Below, one piece after another: positions 8,768-17,899 of a stretch of DNA of 64,000 bases; the first letter of the stretch is position 1, and every line of letters begins with the position of its first letter. The DNA comes from CAKSQF01 sp964568425 (GTDB lineage Bacteria > Bacillota > Clostridia > Oscillospirales > CAG-272). Where the stretch lies: NCBI GenBank assembly GCA_964568425.1, contig CAZMPO010000003.1, forward strand, positions 92,603 through 156,602. Direction: 5' to 3'. A model generated the notes under the pieces. The model worked only from the letters and a program-made list of their open reading frames with translations. It made no database searches and had not been told where the DNA came from. The position numbers and the translations under genes were made by a program.

Positions 8768-11700
8768 ATGAAATCAAGATTTTTGAAGAGGCTTTTGCCG
8801 ATCGCTTTGATGATCATACTCGTCCTGTCCCTCCTGCCCGTCTTCAATCAGACGCCGGTAGCCGCGGCGAGCAAACCGCTCTCGCAGGGTCAGCAGAATA
8901 TCATCAAGCGCGCAAGGCAGATGACAAACATCGCGTGGACTCCGCTCAAAAACATATCGAGCTGGAACGGCGCAAGTACATTTTACGCAGGCACGACCTA
9001 TTATGGTCTGCCTTATGGTCAGCCTGCATACGGCGGCGCTGCCGGACGCTATATTCCGTGGGCGGCAAGCCTTGACACATTCGCGGCAGCAGTAAAGAAC
9101 GTAAACAGCTCGATGTATACGACAAGAGGCTACATTAAGTACAGCTCTTACATATACTTCCCGTATTACTCGAATGACTGCTCTGCATTCGTTTCGTCGG
9201 CACTCAATATGCCTTCGAGAAAAACGACCGCAACGATCACCGGCTCAAACTGCTACAGTATCAGCTTTGGCTACTATAACTACAATAACATCGAAGTCGG
9301 CGACTTCTTCAACTCGAACAGCATAGGTCACGTCGTTCTCGTAACCGATGTCACGCTTGACTCAAGCGGAAACGTAAACGGCGTCGAGATATCCGAGCAG
9401 ACACCTCCTATCTGTAAGATCACTCGCTACGGAAGCGGCGGAAGTCTGTCTCTTTACGACCTCGCGTACAAGTACAGAAACTACGGTCTCTACCGCTACA
9501 GCCTCCGTGACAGCGTTACATATACTCACAGCTGTGCAATACCGCTCGAGGGAGATTCTTGCTCCAGCTGCGGCACAGGCGAACCCTCAACACCGACAAC
9601 AATTGCAGACGGAGCATACACGATCTCGCCTGCGGGAAGCGGTGATTACAAGGTGGACCTTGCAAGCTACTCGACGGATAACGGAATAGAGACGACGCTT
9701 TGGGCGACATCGCATGAATTCAATCAGAAATATGTCTTCCAAAAGGTCGAGGGCAAGGATTATTATACGATCAGAAACCTGTATTCGAATAAGTATCTCG
9801 AGATCATGAATATGGGAGCAGACGGAGAATATAAGGTAAAGCAGTGCTCGTATACGGGAGCAGATTGCCAGATGTGGTATCTGTACGATGCGGGAAGCGG
9901 ATATTACTTTATGAAGAATAAAGCAACCGGGCTTTACGTTGACCTTGCCAACGGAACACTCGCAAACGGAACAGAGATCCGAAACTGGGAATTTAACGGA
10001 TCGATAGCACAGAAATGGGCACTGTCGCCGACCGAGACGCTGCTTGACGGCGTATATACGGTAAGATGCTCGGCAGATACGAGCCTTGGTTGGATGATCA
10101 AGGACGGAAGCCTCGACAATCTCGCACAGCTCGTTGTCGGAACGACCGAGCAGAAATTCGTCATCACGCACGAAGCGGATAACTATTACAATATACGCGT
10201 GCTCGACTCGGGCAAGATGATCGATGTAGATAAAGCATCGGCAGACCCCGATGTCACACTGCAACAGTATGACAACCTCTCCAACGACGCCCAGAAGTGG
10301 CTCATCATGCCCAACGCGGACGGAACATATACCTTCGTAAGTAAGTGCGCATGGCTGAACATCGACTGGGAAAACGGAACAGGCGAGAGACTTCGTACAT
10401 GGTACGGAAATACCGCACCTGCACAGAAGTGGGTACTGAACCTCCAGAGCGTCGTCGATGACGGAACATATTTCATCGGAAGCAAGCTGAACCCCGCATA
10501 CAGACTCAATGTGTCGGGCGCAAGCACCGAAACATCTGCGGCAGTCGTACTCGGTGCGGCAGACGGACGTGCACATCAGCAGTGGAAATTTGAGAAACAG
10601 GGTGACGGCACATACTGCATCACCAATGTCAACTCGGGCAAGAAACTCGACGCCTGCGAGGGCGGAAGAATGCCCGGAACCCTCCTTTCGCAGTCGAACG
10701 GAGATGGTACAAGTCAGAAATTCAGCATAGTGCCCAACACAGACGGCTCGTTCAGCATAGTCAGCGCACATAACAGATTCTATGTTGACCTTGCCAACGG
10801 AACACTTGAGAACGGAACGACGATCAGCTGCTGGTGGGTCAACCACTCGTCCGCACAGAAGTGGGTGTTCCATAAAGCGGGCAACGCACTCGCAAACGGC
10901 GATTATACGATCGCTTTCGCAAAGAATAACGGCTATATGATGACCGTTTCGAACAACGGAAAAGAAAACAGCACGCCTATCGTTCTTTGGAGCAAAAACG
11001 GCGGCGAGAATCAGAAATTCAGATTCACCTCGCTCGGAGGCGGAGTATATAAGATCATGTCGCTCAGCTCGGGCAAATATCTCGAAAATGCGGGCGGCGG
11101 AATGAGTAACGGAACGATACTCTGGCAGTATGCTTCGGTAGACGGAAACGGTCAGAAGTGGCTCATCCTTCAAAATACCGACAACTCGTGGGGCATCTTC
11201 AGTGTCGAGAGCGGACTTGCGATCGACCTGAGCAGCGGCGTTGTCGAAAACGGAAGAACGATACAGCTCTGGAGCTACGATCTTACAAGCGTAAACCAGA
11301 AATGGACGATCTCCTCGACAACTCATACACATAACTATACCGAAAAGGTAGTCCATCCGACACAGAGTGTTCCCGGATACGTCCTGCACGCTTGCGGATG
11401 CGGCGACAGCTTTACATCCGATACAGTAAGACCGGATAAGACCGTGCCTACCATCAGCGCGACAACCACAAGCGACATCTCCTCCAAGGGCTTCACTGTT
11501 TCCTTCAAGGTAACAGATAACTACATGGTCGGAGAGGTACTTGTAAAGATCCGTATCGGAACAAGCACAAATTACAGCTCGGTATCCTATACCGCAACCG
11601 AAAAGAACGGCGTATATACCGTCAAGGTTCTCACCGCCGATCATAATCTGAGCACAGGCAAGTATACGGTAGATATCATTGCTACCGATATGTCGGGCAA

Positions 11701-13090
11701 TAAGAAGATCACGAGCGTAGAGGTCGATGTACCCGCTATCGATGACGGAATGGTACAGAGCGGAAAGATCGTTGCAGGTGTATTCTCCTTTGTCAATATG
11801 GCAAACGGAAACTTCGCTATCGGAGTAAACGGCGAGTCTCTTAACTCGGGAGCACGCACGAGCATGACCGCACGCGTGGCAGATAAGTACAGCCAGCTTT
11901 GGAACATCACCCCCGCAGGCGACGGATACTATGAGATCGGTAATATAAGATCGTTCATGTATCTTGCAACCGAGAACTCGGGTACGGCAGGCGGAACGAA
12001 TGTCGTACAGGAAACCTATACGGGCAGTGACAGTCAGCTTTGGAAGGCTGTCGAGAACTCGGACGGAACATACAGCTTCATCAATAAGGCAAGCGGACAC
12101 GCACTCGATATGACGGGAGCGGGACAGCCTAAGGAAGGCACGAATATTCAGATCTGCGCGATCAACTCGACAAGCGCACAGAGATGGTATCTCGTAAAGT
12201 ATGCCGCACTCGAAGAGGGCACATACAGAATAGCCGGTCGTGATAACATCAACATGAACATCGAGATCGGCAACTCGGATACGACCGATGGAGCAAATGT
12301 ACAGGTATGGGAGAATAACGGTGCGAACTGCACTAAGTGGGTATTCACCGTCGACGATAACTGCCTGTATACCATAACCAATCTCAACTCGGGCAAGGTT
12401 ATGGAGGCTGCAAACGAGGGAACGGCTGCAGGTACGAATGTACAGCAGAATACCTCGAACGGAAAGCTCTCGCAGAAGTGGATAGCTATTCCGAACAAAG
12501 ACGGAAGCTTCTCCTTCATCAATGCACATAACGGACTCGCACTCGATCTCGCAGGCGGCGGAGCACCGACTCTGGGACAGAACATACAGTGCTGGACATA
12601 TAACGGAGCAAACCCGCAGAAGTGGTTCATCGTCGGCAGAAAGGTCATAGCCGAGGGCGAATACACGATCGCATGCTATGATGACACAGGCATGCTTGTC
12701 GAGGTCAAGGGAGCAGAGGCAAGCAATAACGGCGGAAACGTACAGGTCTGGGAGGCAAACGGAGCCGCAGTACAGAGATGGAAGTTCACATATGACGCAT
12801 CCGACGGCTACTATAGACTGACCAACTGCTACTCGGGTAAGGCGATGGATATGGCAAGCGGCGGAACGACACCGGGAACGAATGTCATTCAGCATGATGC
12901 CAATAACGATTATAACGGCTGGCATCAGAAGTGGTTTGTCATCAAGAACGGCGACGGATCCTACTCTCTCATCGGCGCACTCAATACGCTGGCACTCGAT
13001 CTCTCCGAGGGTGGCACACCTTACATGGGTCAGAATATCCAACTCTGGACCTATACAGGTCTTACTCCTCAAAAGTGGATCATTAAGTAA
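8768..13090 (+). CDS. Secreted NlpC/P60-like peptidase with ricin-type lectin repeats
   Basis: A 1440-residue exported protein. A signal peptide ends near AAAS at residue 35. Residues about 40-250 look like an NlpC/P60 (CHAP-like) cell-wall peptidase, with the candidate nucleophile in NDCSAFVSS (Cys138) and a His in GHVVLVTDV (His188). From about residue 275 to the end the protein is lectin tail: about 20 QxW-type motifs (QMW, QKW, QLW, QRW), that is, roughly seven beta-trefoil ricin domains. These are split by a spacer (THTHNYTEK, ACGCGDS) and a module resembling the GBS Bsp-like repeat. The tail would bind carbohydrate on a cell wall or host glycan. It is essentially identical to the tail of the next gene. 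No LPXTG or other anchor is visible. Confidence 0.88.
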   Translation: MKSRFLKRLLPIALMIILVLSLLPVFNQTPVAAASKPLSQGQQNIIKRARQMTNIAWTPLKNISSWNGASTFYAGTTYYGLPYGQPAYGGAAGRYIPWAASLDTFAAAVKNVNSSMYTTRGYIKYSSYIYFPYYSNDCSAFVSSALNMPSRKTTATITGSNCYSISFGYYNYNNIEVGDFFNSNSIGHVVLVTDVTLDSSGNVNGVEISEQTPPICKITRYGSGGSLSLYDLAYKYRNYGLYRYSLRDSVTYTHSCAIPLEGDSCSSCGTGEPSTPTTIADGAYTISPAGSGDYKVDLASYSTDNGIETTLWATSHEFNQKYVFQKVEGKDYYTIRNLYSNKYLEIMNMGADGEYKVKQCSYTGADCQMWYLYDAGSGYYFMKNKATGLYVDLANGTLANGTEIRNWEFNGSIAQKWALSPTETLLDGVYTVRCSADTSLGWMIKDGSLDNLAQLVVGTTEQKFVITHEADNYYNIRVLDSGKMIDVDKASADPDVTLQQYDNLSNDAQKWLIMPNADGTYTFVSKCAWLNIDWENGTGERLRTWYGNTAPAQKWVLNLQSVVDDGTYFIGSKLNPAYRLNVSGASTETSAAVVLGAADGRAHQQWKFEKQGDGTYCITNVNSGKKLDACEGGRMPGTLLSQSNGDGTSQKFSIVPNTDGSFSIVSAHNRFYVDLANGTLENGTTISCWWVNHSSAQKWVFHKAGNALANGDYTIAFAKNNGYMMTVSNNGKENSTPIVLWSKNGGENQKFRFTSLGGGVYKIMSLSSGKYLENAGGGMSNGTILWQYASVDGNGQKWLILQNTDNSWGIFSVESGLAIDLSSGVVENGRTIQLWSYDLTSVNQKWTISSTTHTHNYTEKVVHPTQSVPGYVLHACGCGDSFTSDTVRPDKTVPTISATTTSDISSKGFTVSFKVTDNYMVGEVLVKIRIGTSTNYSSVSYTATEKNGVYTVKVLTADHNLSTGKYTVDIIATDMSGNKKITSVEVDVPAIDDGMVQSGKIVAGVFSFVNMANGNFAIGVNGESLNSGARTSMTARVADKYSQLWNITPAGDGYYEIGNIRSFMYLATENSGTAGGTNVVQETYTGSDSQLWKAVENSDGTYSFINKASGHALDMTGAGQPKEGTNIQICAINSTSAQRWYLVKYAALEEGTYRIAGRDNINMNIEIGNSDTTDGANVQVWENNGANCTKWVFTVDDNCLYTITNLNSGKVMEAANEGTAAGTNVQQNTSNGKLSQKWIAIPNKDGSFSFINAHNGLALDLAGGGAPTLGQNIQCWTYNGANPQKWFIVGRKVIAEGEYTIACYDDTGMLVEVKGAEASNNGGNVQVWEANGAAVQRWKFTYDASDGYYRLTNCYSGKAMDMASGGTTPGTNVIQHDANNDYNGWHQKWFVIKNGDGSYSLIGALNTLALDLSEGGTPYMGQNIQLWTYTGLTPQKWIIK

Positions 13091-13095
13091 TATAA
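9590..13095 (+). repeat. 3,506-bp direct repeat, copy 1
   Basis: Identical in register (offset 4,413 bp) to 14003-17508. It begins in the linker before the first lectin domain and ends 5 bp beyond the stop codon. The encoded tails are the same residue for residue, and the DNA stretches I compared show no differences. Confidence 0.97.
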
Positions 13096-13116
13096 CCGAA
13101 CAATCATAAAGATGAC

Positions 13117-13151
13117 CGTCGGCAAAGCGGTCGAGTACCGCTTTGCCGACG
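13117..13151 (+). other. 15-bp stem-loop between the two lectin-repeat genes
   Basis: CGTCGGCAAAGCGGT, 5-nt loop, ACCGCTTTGCCGACG; perfect and GC-rich but with no T tract. It may stabilise the mRNA or attenuate read-through into the lysozyme gene 26 bp downstream. Confidence 0.7.
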
Positions 13152-13177
13152 TGCCTTCATGAAAGGATATGCTCAAA

Positions 13178-16100
13178 ATGAAAAAGAAATTTCTGAGAAA
13201 GGCTTTGATTCTCGTCATGTCGCTTATTCTTACTGCCGCATGTATTCCGCTTTTTGCGAACAAATCAGAGGCGGCAAACGGTTATGACAGAGGCTATGTC
13301 GGCGGCTCGGCAGGTGACGGAAAGGTCTATGCGTACGGTCTTGACGTTTCGGCATGGCAGGGCTCGAGCTTCAATTTTAAGAATATAAAAAATGCGGGTT
13401 ATAGTTTCGTAATTCTTCGTTGCGGAACGACTAAGGGCAAGGATACCTGCTTTGAGACCTATTACCAAAACGCGAAAGCCGCAGGACTTGATGTCGGCGC
13501 ATACTACTATTCTTACGCGACAACGACCGCAGGTGCCGTTGCCGATGCAAACGCAACTCTTTCTTATATAGCGGGTAAGAAGTTTGAGTACCCGATCTAT
13601 TTTGACTACGAGGACTCGACTCAGAATAACGGCAACTCGACGCACGGTTATAATATGTGCCGCGCGTATCTCGACGTGCTCTACAAAAACGGATATCTCG
13701 GCGGTCTTTACAGTATGGCATCTTGGATGGACAGCTCGTTCGGCGGTGCATGGCTGCCCGTTAATGATATCTGCGGAACTTGGTACGAGAGCTGGGTTGC
13801 TCATTACTACATGAAAAACGGAACGCTCAATGCGGGCAAGAATACATATTATTCGACTCGTTACGGCATGTATCAGTTCACATCGTCTAACTATGTCAAC
13901 GGCGTTGGACCGCTCGACACAAACGTTTGCTATAAGGATTATCCCTCTATAGTTAAAAAGTATGGTTTTAATAACTATGCAGTCGAAAACTCCGAACCCA
14001 CGACACCGACAACAATTGCAGACGGAGCATACACGATCTCGCCTGCGGGAAGCGGTGATTACAAGGTGGACCTTGCAAGCTACTCGACGGATAACGGAAT
14101 AGAGACGACGCTTTGGGCGACATCGCATGAATTCAATCAGAAATATGTCTTCCAAAAGGTCGAGGGCAAGGATTATTATACGATCAGAAACCTGTATTCG
14201 AATAAGTATCTCGAGATCATGAATATGGGAGCAGACGGAGAATATAAGGTAAAGCAGTGCTCGTATACGGGAGCAGATTGCCAGATGTGGTATCTGTACG
14301 ATGCGGGAAGCGGATATTACTTTATGAAGAATAAAGCAACCGGGCTTTACGTTGACCTTGCCAACGGAACACTCGCAAACGGAACAGAGATCCGAAACTG
14401 GGAATTTAACGGATCGATAGCACAGAAATGGGCACTGTCGCCGACCGAGACGCTGCTTGACGGCGTATATACGGTAAGATGCTCGGCAGATACGAGCCTT
14501 GGTTGGATGATCAAGGACGGAAGCCTCGACAATCTCGCACAGCTCGTTGTCGGAACGACCGAGCAGAAATTCGTCATCACGCACGAAGCGGATAACTATT
14601 ACAATATACGCGTGCTCGACTCGGGCAAGATGATCGATGTAGATAAAGCATCGGCAGACCCCGATGTCACACTGCAACAGTATGACAACCTCTCCAACGA
14701 CGCCCAGAAGTGGCTCATCATGCCCAACGCGGACGGAACATATACCTTCGTAAGTAAGTGCGCATGGCTGAACATCGACTGGGAAAACGGAACAGGCGAG
14801 AGACTTCGTACATGGTACGGAAATACCGCACCTGCACAGAAGTGGGTACTGAACCTCCAGAGCGTCGTCGATGACGGAACATATTTCATCGGAAGCAAGC
14901 TGAACCCCGCATACAGACTCAATGTGTCGGGCGCAAGCACCGAAACATCTGCGGCAGTCGTACTCGGTGCGGCAGACGGACGTGCACATCAGCAGTGGAA
15001 ATTTGAGAAACAGGGTGACGGCACATACTGCATCACCAATGTCAACTCGGGCAAGAAACTCGACGCCTGCGAGGGCGGAAGAATGCCCGGAACCCTCCTT
15101 TCGCAGTCGAACGGAGATGGTACAAGTCAGAAATTCAGCATAGTGCCCAACACAGACGGCTCGTTCAGCATAGTCAGCGCACATAACAGATTCTATGTTG
15201 ACCTTGCCAACGGAACACTTGAGAACGGAACGACGATCAGCTGCTGGTGGGTCAACCACTCGTCCGCACAGAAGTGGGTGTTCCATAAAGCGGGCAACGC
15301 ACTCGCAAACGGCGATTATACGATCGCTTTCGCAAAGAATAACGGCTATATGATGACCGTTTCGAACAACGGAAAAGAAAACAGCACGCCTATCGTTCTT
15401 TGGAGCAAAAACGGCGGCGAGAATCAGAAATTCAGATTCACCTCGCTCGGAGGCGGAGTATATAAGATCATGTCGCTCAGCTCGGGCAAATATCTCGAAA
15501 ATGCGGGCGGCGGAATGAGTAACGGAACGATACTCTGGCAGTATGCTTCGGTAGACGGAAACGGTCAGAAGTGGCTCATCCTTCAAAATACCGACAACTC
15601 GTGGGGCATCTTCAGTGTCGAGAGCGGACTTGCGATCGACCTGAGCAGCGGCGTTGTCGAAAACGGAAGAACGATACAGCTCTGGAGCTACGATCTTACA
15701 AGCGTAAACCAGAAATGGACGATCTCCTCGACAACTCATACACATAACTATACCGAAAAGGTAGTCCATCCGACACAGAGTGTTCCCGGATACGTCCTGC
15801 ACGCTTGCGGATGCGGCGACAGCTTTACATCCGATACAGTAAGACCGGATAAGACCGTGCCTACCATCAGCGCGACAACCACAAGCGACATCTCCTCCAA
15901 GGGCTTCACTGTTTCCTTCAAGGTAACAGATAACTACATGGTCGGAGAGGTACTTGTAAAGATCCGTATCGGAACAAGCACAAATTACAGCTCGGTATCC
16001 TATACCGCAACCGAAAAGAACGGCGTATATACCGTCAAGGTTCTCACCGCCGATCATAATCTGAGCACAGGCAAGTATACGGTAGATATCATTGCTACCG

Positions 16101-17503
16101 ATATGTCGGGCAATAAGAAGATCACGAGCGTAGAGGTCGATGTACCCGCTATCGATGACGGAATGGTACAGAGCGGAAAGATCGTTGCAGGTGTATTCTC
16201 CTTTGTCAATATGGCAAACGGAAACTTCGCTATCGGAGTAAACGGCGAGTCTCTTAACTCGGGAGCACGCACGAGCATGACCGCACGCGTGGCAGATAAG
16301 TACAGCCAGCTTTGGAACATCACCCCCGCAGGCGACGGATACTATGAGATCGGTAATATAAGATCGTTCATGTATCTTGCAACCGAGAACTCGGGTACGG
16401 CAGGCGGAACGAATGTCGTACAGGAAACCTATACGGGCAGTGACAGTCAGCTTTGGAAGGCTGTCGAGAACTCGGACGGAACATACAGCTTCATCAATAA
16501 GGCAAGCGGACACGCACTCGATATGACGGGAGCGGGACAGCCTAAGGAAGGCACGAATATTCAGATCTGCGCGATCAACTCGACAAGCGCACAGAGATGG
16601 TATCTCGTAAAGTATGCCGCACTCGAAGAGGGCACATACAGAATAGCCGGTCGTGATAACATCAACATGAACATCGAGATCGGCAACTCGGATACGACCG
16701 ATGGAGCAAATGTACAGGTATGGGAGAATAACGGTGCGAACTGCACTAAGTGGGTATTCACCGTCGACGATAACTGCCTGTATACCATAACCAATCTCAA
16801 CTCGGGCAAGGTTATGGAGGCTGCAAACGAGGGAACGGCTGCAGGTACGAATGTACAGCAGAATACCTCGAACGGAAAGCTCTCGCAGAAGTGGATAGCT
16901 ATTCCGAACAAAGACGGAAGCTTCTCCTTCATCAATGCACATAACGGACTCGCACTCGATCTCGCAGGCGGCGGAGCACCGACTCTGGGACAGAACATAC
17001 AGTGCTGGACATATAACGGAGCAAACCCGCAGAAGTGGTTCATCGTCGGCAGAAAGGTCATAGCCGAGGGCGAATACACGATCGCATGCTATGATGACAC
17101 AGGCATGCTTGTCGAGGTCAAGGGAGCAGAGGCAAGCAATAACGGCGGAAACGTACAGGTCTGGGAGGCAAACGGAGCCGCAGTACAGAGATGGAAGTTC
17201 ACATATGACGCATCCGACGGCTACTATAGACTGACCAACTGCTACTCGGGTAAGGCGATGGATATGGCAAGCGGCGGAACGACACCGGGAACGAATGTCA
17301 TTCAGCATGATGCCAATAACGATTATAACGGCTGGCATCAGAAGTGGTTTGTCATCAAGAACGGCGACGGATCCTACTCTCTCATCGGCGCACTCAATAC
17401 GCTGGCACTCGATCTCTCCGAGGGTGGCACACCTTACATGGGTCAGAATATCCAACTCTGGACCTATACAGGTCTTACTCCTCAAAAGTGGATCATTAAG
17501 TAA
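13178..17503 (+). CDS. Secreted GH25 lysozyme with ricin-type lectin repeats
   Basis: A 1441-residue exported muramidase. A basic signal peptide (MKKKFLRKALILVMSL...) is followed by a GH25 domain at about residues 45-265. It shows GLDVSAWQG, with the catalytic-type Asp near residue 56, PIYFDYED with the second acidic pair, and later GTWYESWVAHYY. The remainder is the same lectin tail as the upstream protein. ATG 13178 is preferred to ATG 13169 because AAAGGA lies 10 nt before it rather than 1 nt. Expected to cleave peptidoglycan after binding it, or another glycan, through the trefoil tail. No own promoter was found in the 78-bp gap; it is probably co-transcribed with the upstream gene. Confidence 0.92.
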   Translation: MKKKFLRKALILVMSLILTAACIPLFANKSEAANGYDRGYVGGSAGDGKVYAYGLDVSAWQGSSFNFKNIKNAGYSFVILRCGTTKGKDTCFETYYQNAKAAGLDVGAYYYSYATTTAGAVADANATLSYIAGKKFEYPIYFDYEDSTQNNGNSTHGYNMCRAYLDVLYKNGYLGGLYSMASWMDSSFGGAWLPVNDICGTWYESWVAHYYMKNGTLNAGKNTYYSTRYGMYQFTSSNYVNGVGPLDTNVCYKDYPSIVKKYGFNNYAVENSEPTTPTTIADGAYTISPAGSGDYKVDLASYSTDNGIETTLWATSHEFNQKYVFQKVEGKDYYTIRNLYSNKYLEIMNMGADGEYKVKQCSYTGADCQMWYLYDAGSGYYFMKNKATGLYVDLANGTLANGTEIRNWEFNGSIAQKWALSPTETLLDGVYTVRCSADTSLGWMIKDGSLDNLAQLVVGTTEQKFVITHEADNYYNIRVLDSGKMIDVDKASADPDVTLQQYDNLSNDAQKWLIMPNADGTYTFVSKCAWLNIDWENGTGERLRTWYGNTAPAQKWVLNLQSVVDDGTYFIGSKLNPAYRLNVSGASTETSAAVVLGAADGRAHQQWKFEKQGDGTYCITNVNSGKKLDACEGGRMPGTLLSQSNGDGTSQKFSIVPNTDGSFSIVSAHNRFYVDLANGTLENGTTISCWWVNHSSAQKWVFHKAGNALANGDYTIAFAKNNGYMMTVSNNGKENSTPIVLWSKNGGENQKFRFTSLGGGVYKIMSLSSGKYLENAGGGMSNGTILWQYASVDGNGQKWLILQNTDNSWGIFSVESGLAIDLSSGVVENGRTIQLWSYDLTSVNQKWTISSTTHTHNYTEKVVHPTQSVPGYVLHACGCGDSFTSDTVRPDKTVPTISATTTSDISSKGFTVSFKVTDNYMVGEVLVKIRIGTSTNYSSVSYTATEKNGVYTVKVLTADHNLSTGKYTVDIIATDMSGNKKITSVEVDVPAIDDGMVQSGKIVAGVFSFVNMANGNFAIGVNGESLNSGARTSMTARVADKYSQLWNITPAGDGYYEIGNIRSFMYLATENSGTAGGTNVVQETYTGSDSQLWKAVENSDGTYSFINKASGHALDMTGAGQPKEGTNIQICAINSTSAQRWYLVKYAALEEGTYRIAGRDNINMNIEIGNSDTTDGANVQVWENNGANCTKWVFTVDDNCLYTITNLNSGKVMEAANEGTAAGTNVQQNTSNGKLSQKWIAIPNKDGSFSFINAHNGLALDLAGGGAPTLGQNIQCWTYNGANPQKWFIVGRKVIAEGEYTIACYDDTGMLVEVKGAEASNNGGNVQVWEANGAAVQRWKFTYDASDGYYRLTNCYSGKAMDMASGGTTPGTNVIQHDANNDYNGWHQKWFVIKNGDGSYSLIGALNTLALDLSEGGTPYMGQNIQLWTYTGLTPQKWIIK

Positions 17504-17508
17504 TATAA
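14003..17508 (+). repeat. 3,506-bp direct repeat, copy 2
   Basis: The second copy of the lectin tail (see 9590-13095). Sequence 5' of 14003 and 3' of 17508 is unrelated to that around copy 1. Confidence 0.97.
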
Positions 17509-17509
17509 A

Positions 17510-17548
17510 ATCAAAAATCGACGGACATATTGCCCGTCGATTTTTGAT
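17510..17548. terminator. Terminator after the lysozyme gene
   Basis: A 15-bp stem ATCAAAAATCGACGG/CCGTCGATTTTTGAT with a 9-nt loop. The T run inside the 3' arm could serve as the termination tract. It starts 6 bp past the stop. Confidence 0.8.
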
Positions 17549-17602
17549 ATCGAGAATACTTGACGCAACCTGCGGTTTCTGAAAACGACAACGAAATAAT
17601 AC

Positions 17603-17631
17603 TTGATTTTTCGCAAAAAATGATGTATAAT
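17603..17631 (+). promoter_or_regulatory. SigA-type promoter for the HTH/ADP-ribosylglycohydrolase gene
   Basis: TTGATT at 17603-17608, a 17-nt spacer and TATAAT at 17626-17631, 49 bp before ATG 17681, which has GAAAGGAAAG upstream. Confidence 0.8.
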
Positions 17632-17680
17632 CAAGACAGCAAGCAAGTTTCGTAATACTTATGACAGAAAGGAAAGCAAA

Positions 17681-17899
17681 ATGGAACTTAAGTTCAGAAT
17701 TTCAAAACTGCGCACGGACGCAGGGTTCTCGCAGGAGGCACTTGCCGAAAAGCTCGGGGTCACGAGACAGGCAGTCCAAAAGTGGGAAAACGGCAGCTCT
17801 ACCCCCGGGGTCGGGTGTCTGAAAAAATGTCGGAGATCTTCAGAGTCACACTCGATCATCTCGTTCTCGGCGGTACGAACAGAACGGTCGAGGAGCTGA
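17681..17899 (+). CDS. XRE-type HTH segment, upstream part of a split gene
   Basis: This frame opens with a good ribosome site and encodes a clear helix-turn-helix of the XRE class: ISKLRTDAGFSQEALAEKL, GVTRQAVQKWENG. After CLKK, near residue 49, the sequence stops looking like protein and ends at 17899. The usual continuation of such domains (MSEIFRVTLDHLVLG) is found in the other frame from 17827. A -1 slip on the A6 tract at 17822-17827 joins the two exactly. The 72-residue product is therefore probably only the natural N-terminus of the ADP-ribosylglycohydrolase. Confidence 0.7.
   Translation: MELKFRISKLRTDAGFSQEALAEKLGVTRQAVQKWENGSSTPGVGCLKKCRRSSESHSIISFSAVRTERSRS

Noticed and set aside
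9587..17485. Very long open frames on the minus strand opposite both lectin-repeat genes (over 1,100 and 1,400 codons)
   Set aside because: They mirror the codon bias of the sense genes, end up Cys/Ile/Val-rich without domains, and lack ribosome sites; the sense proteins have clear domains and signal peptides.
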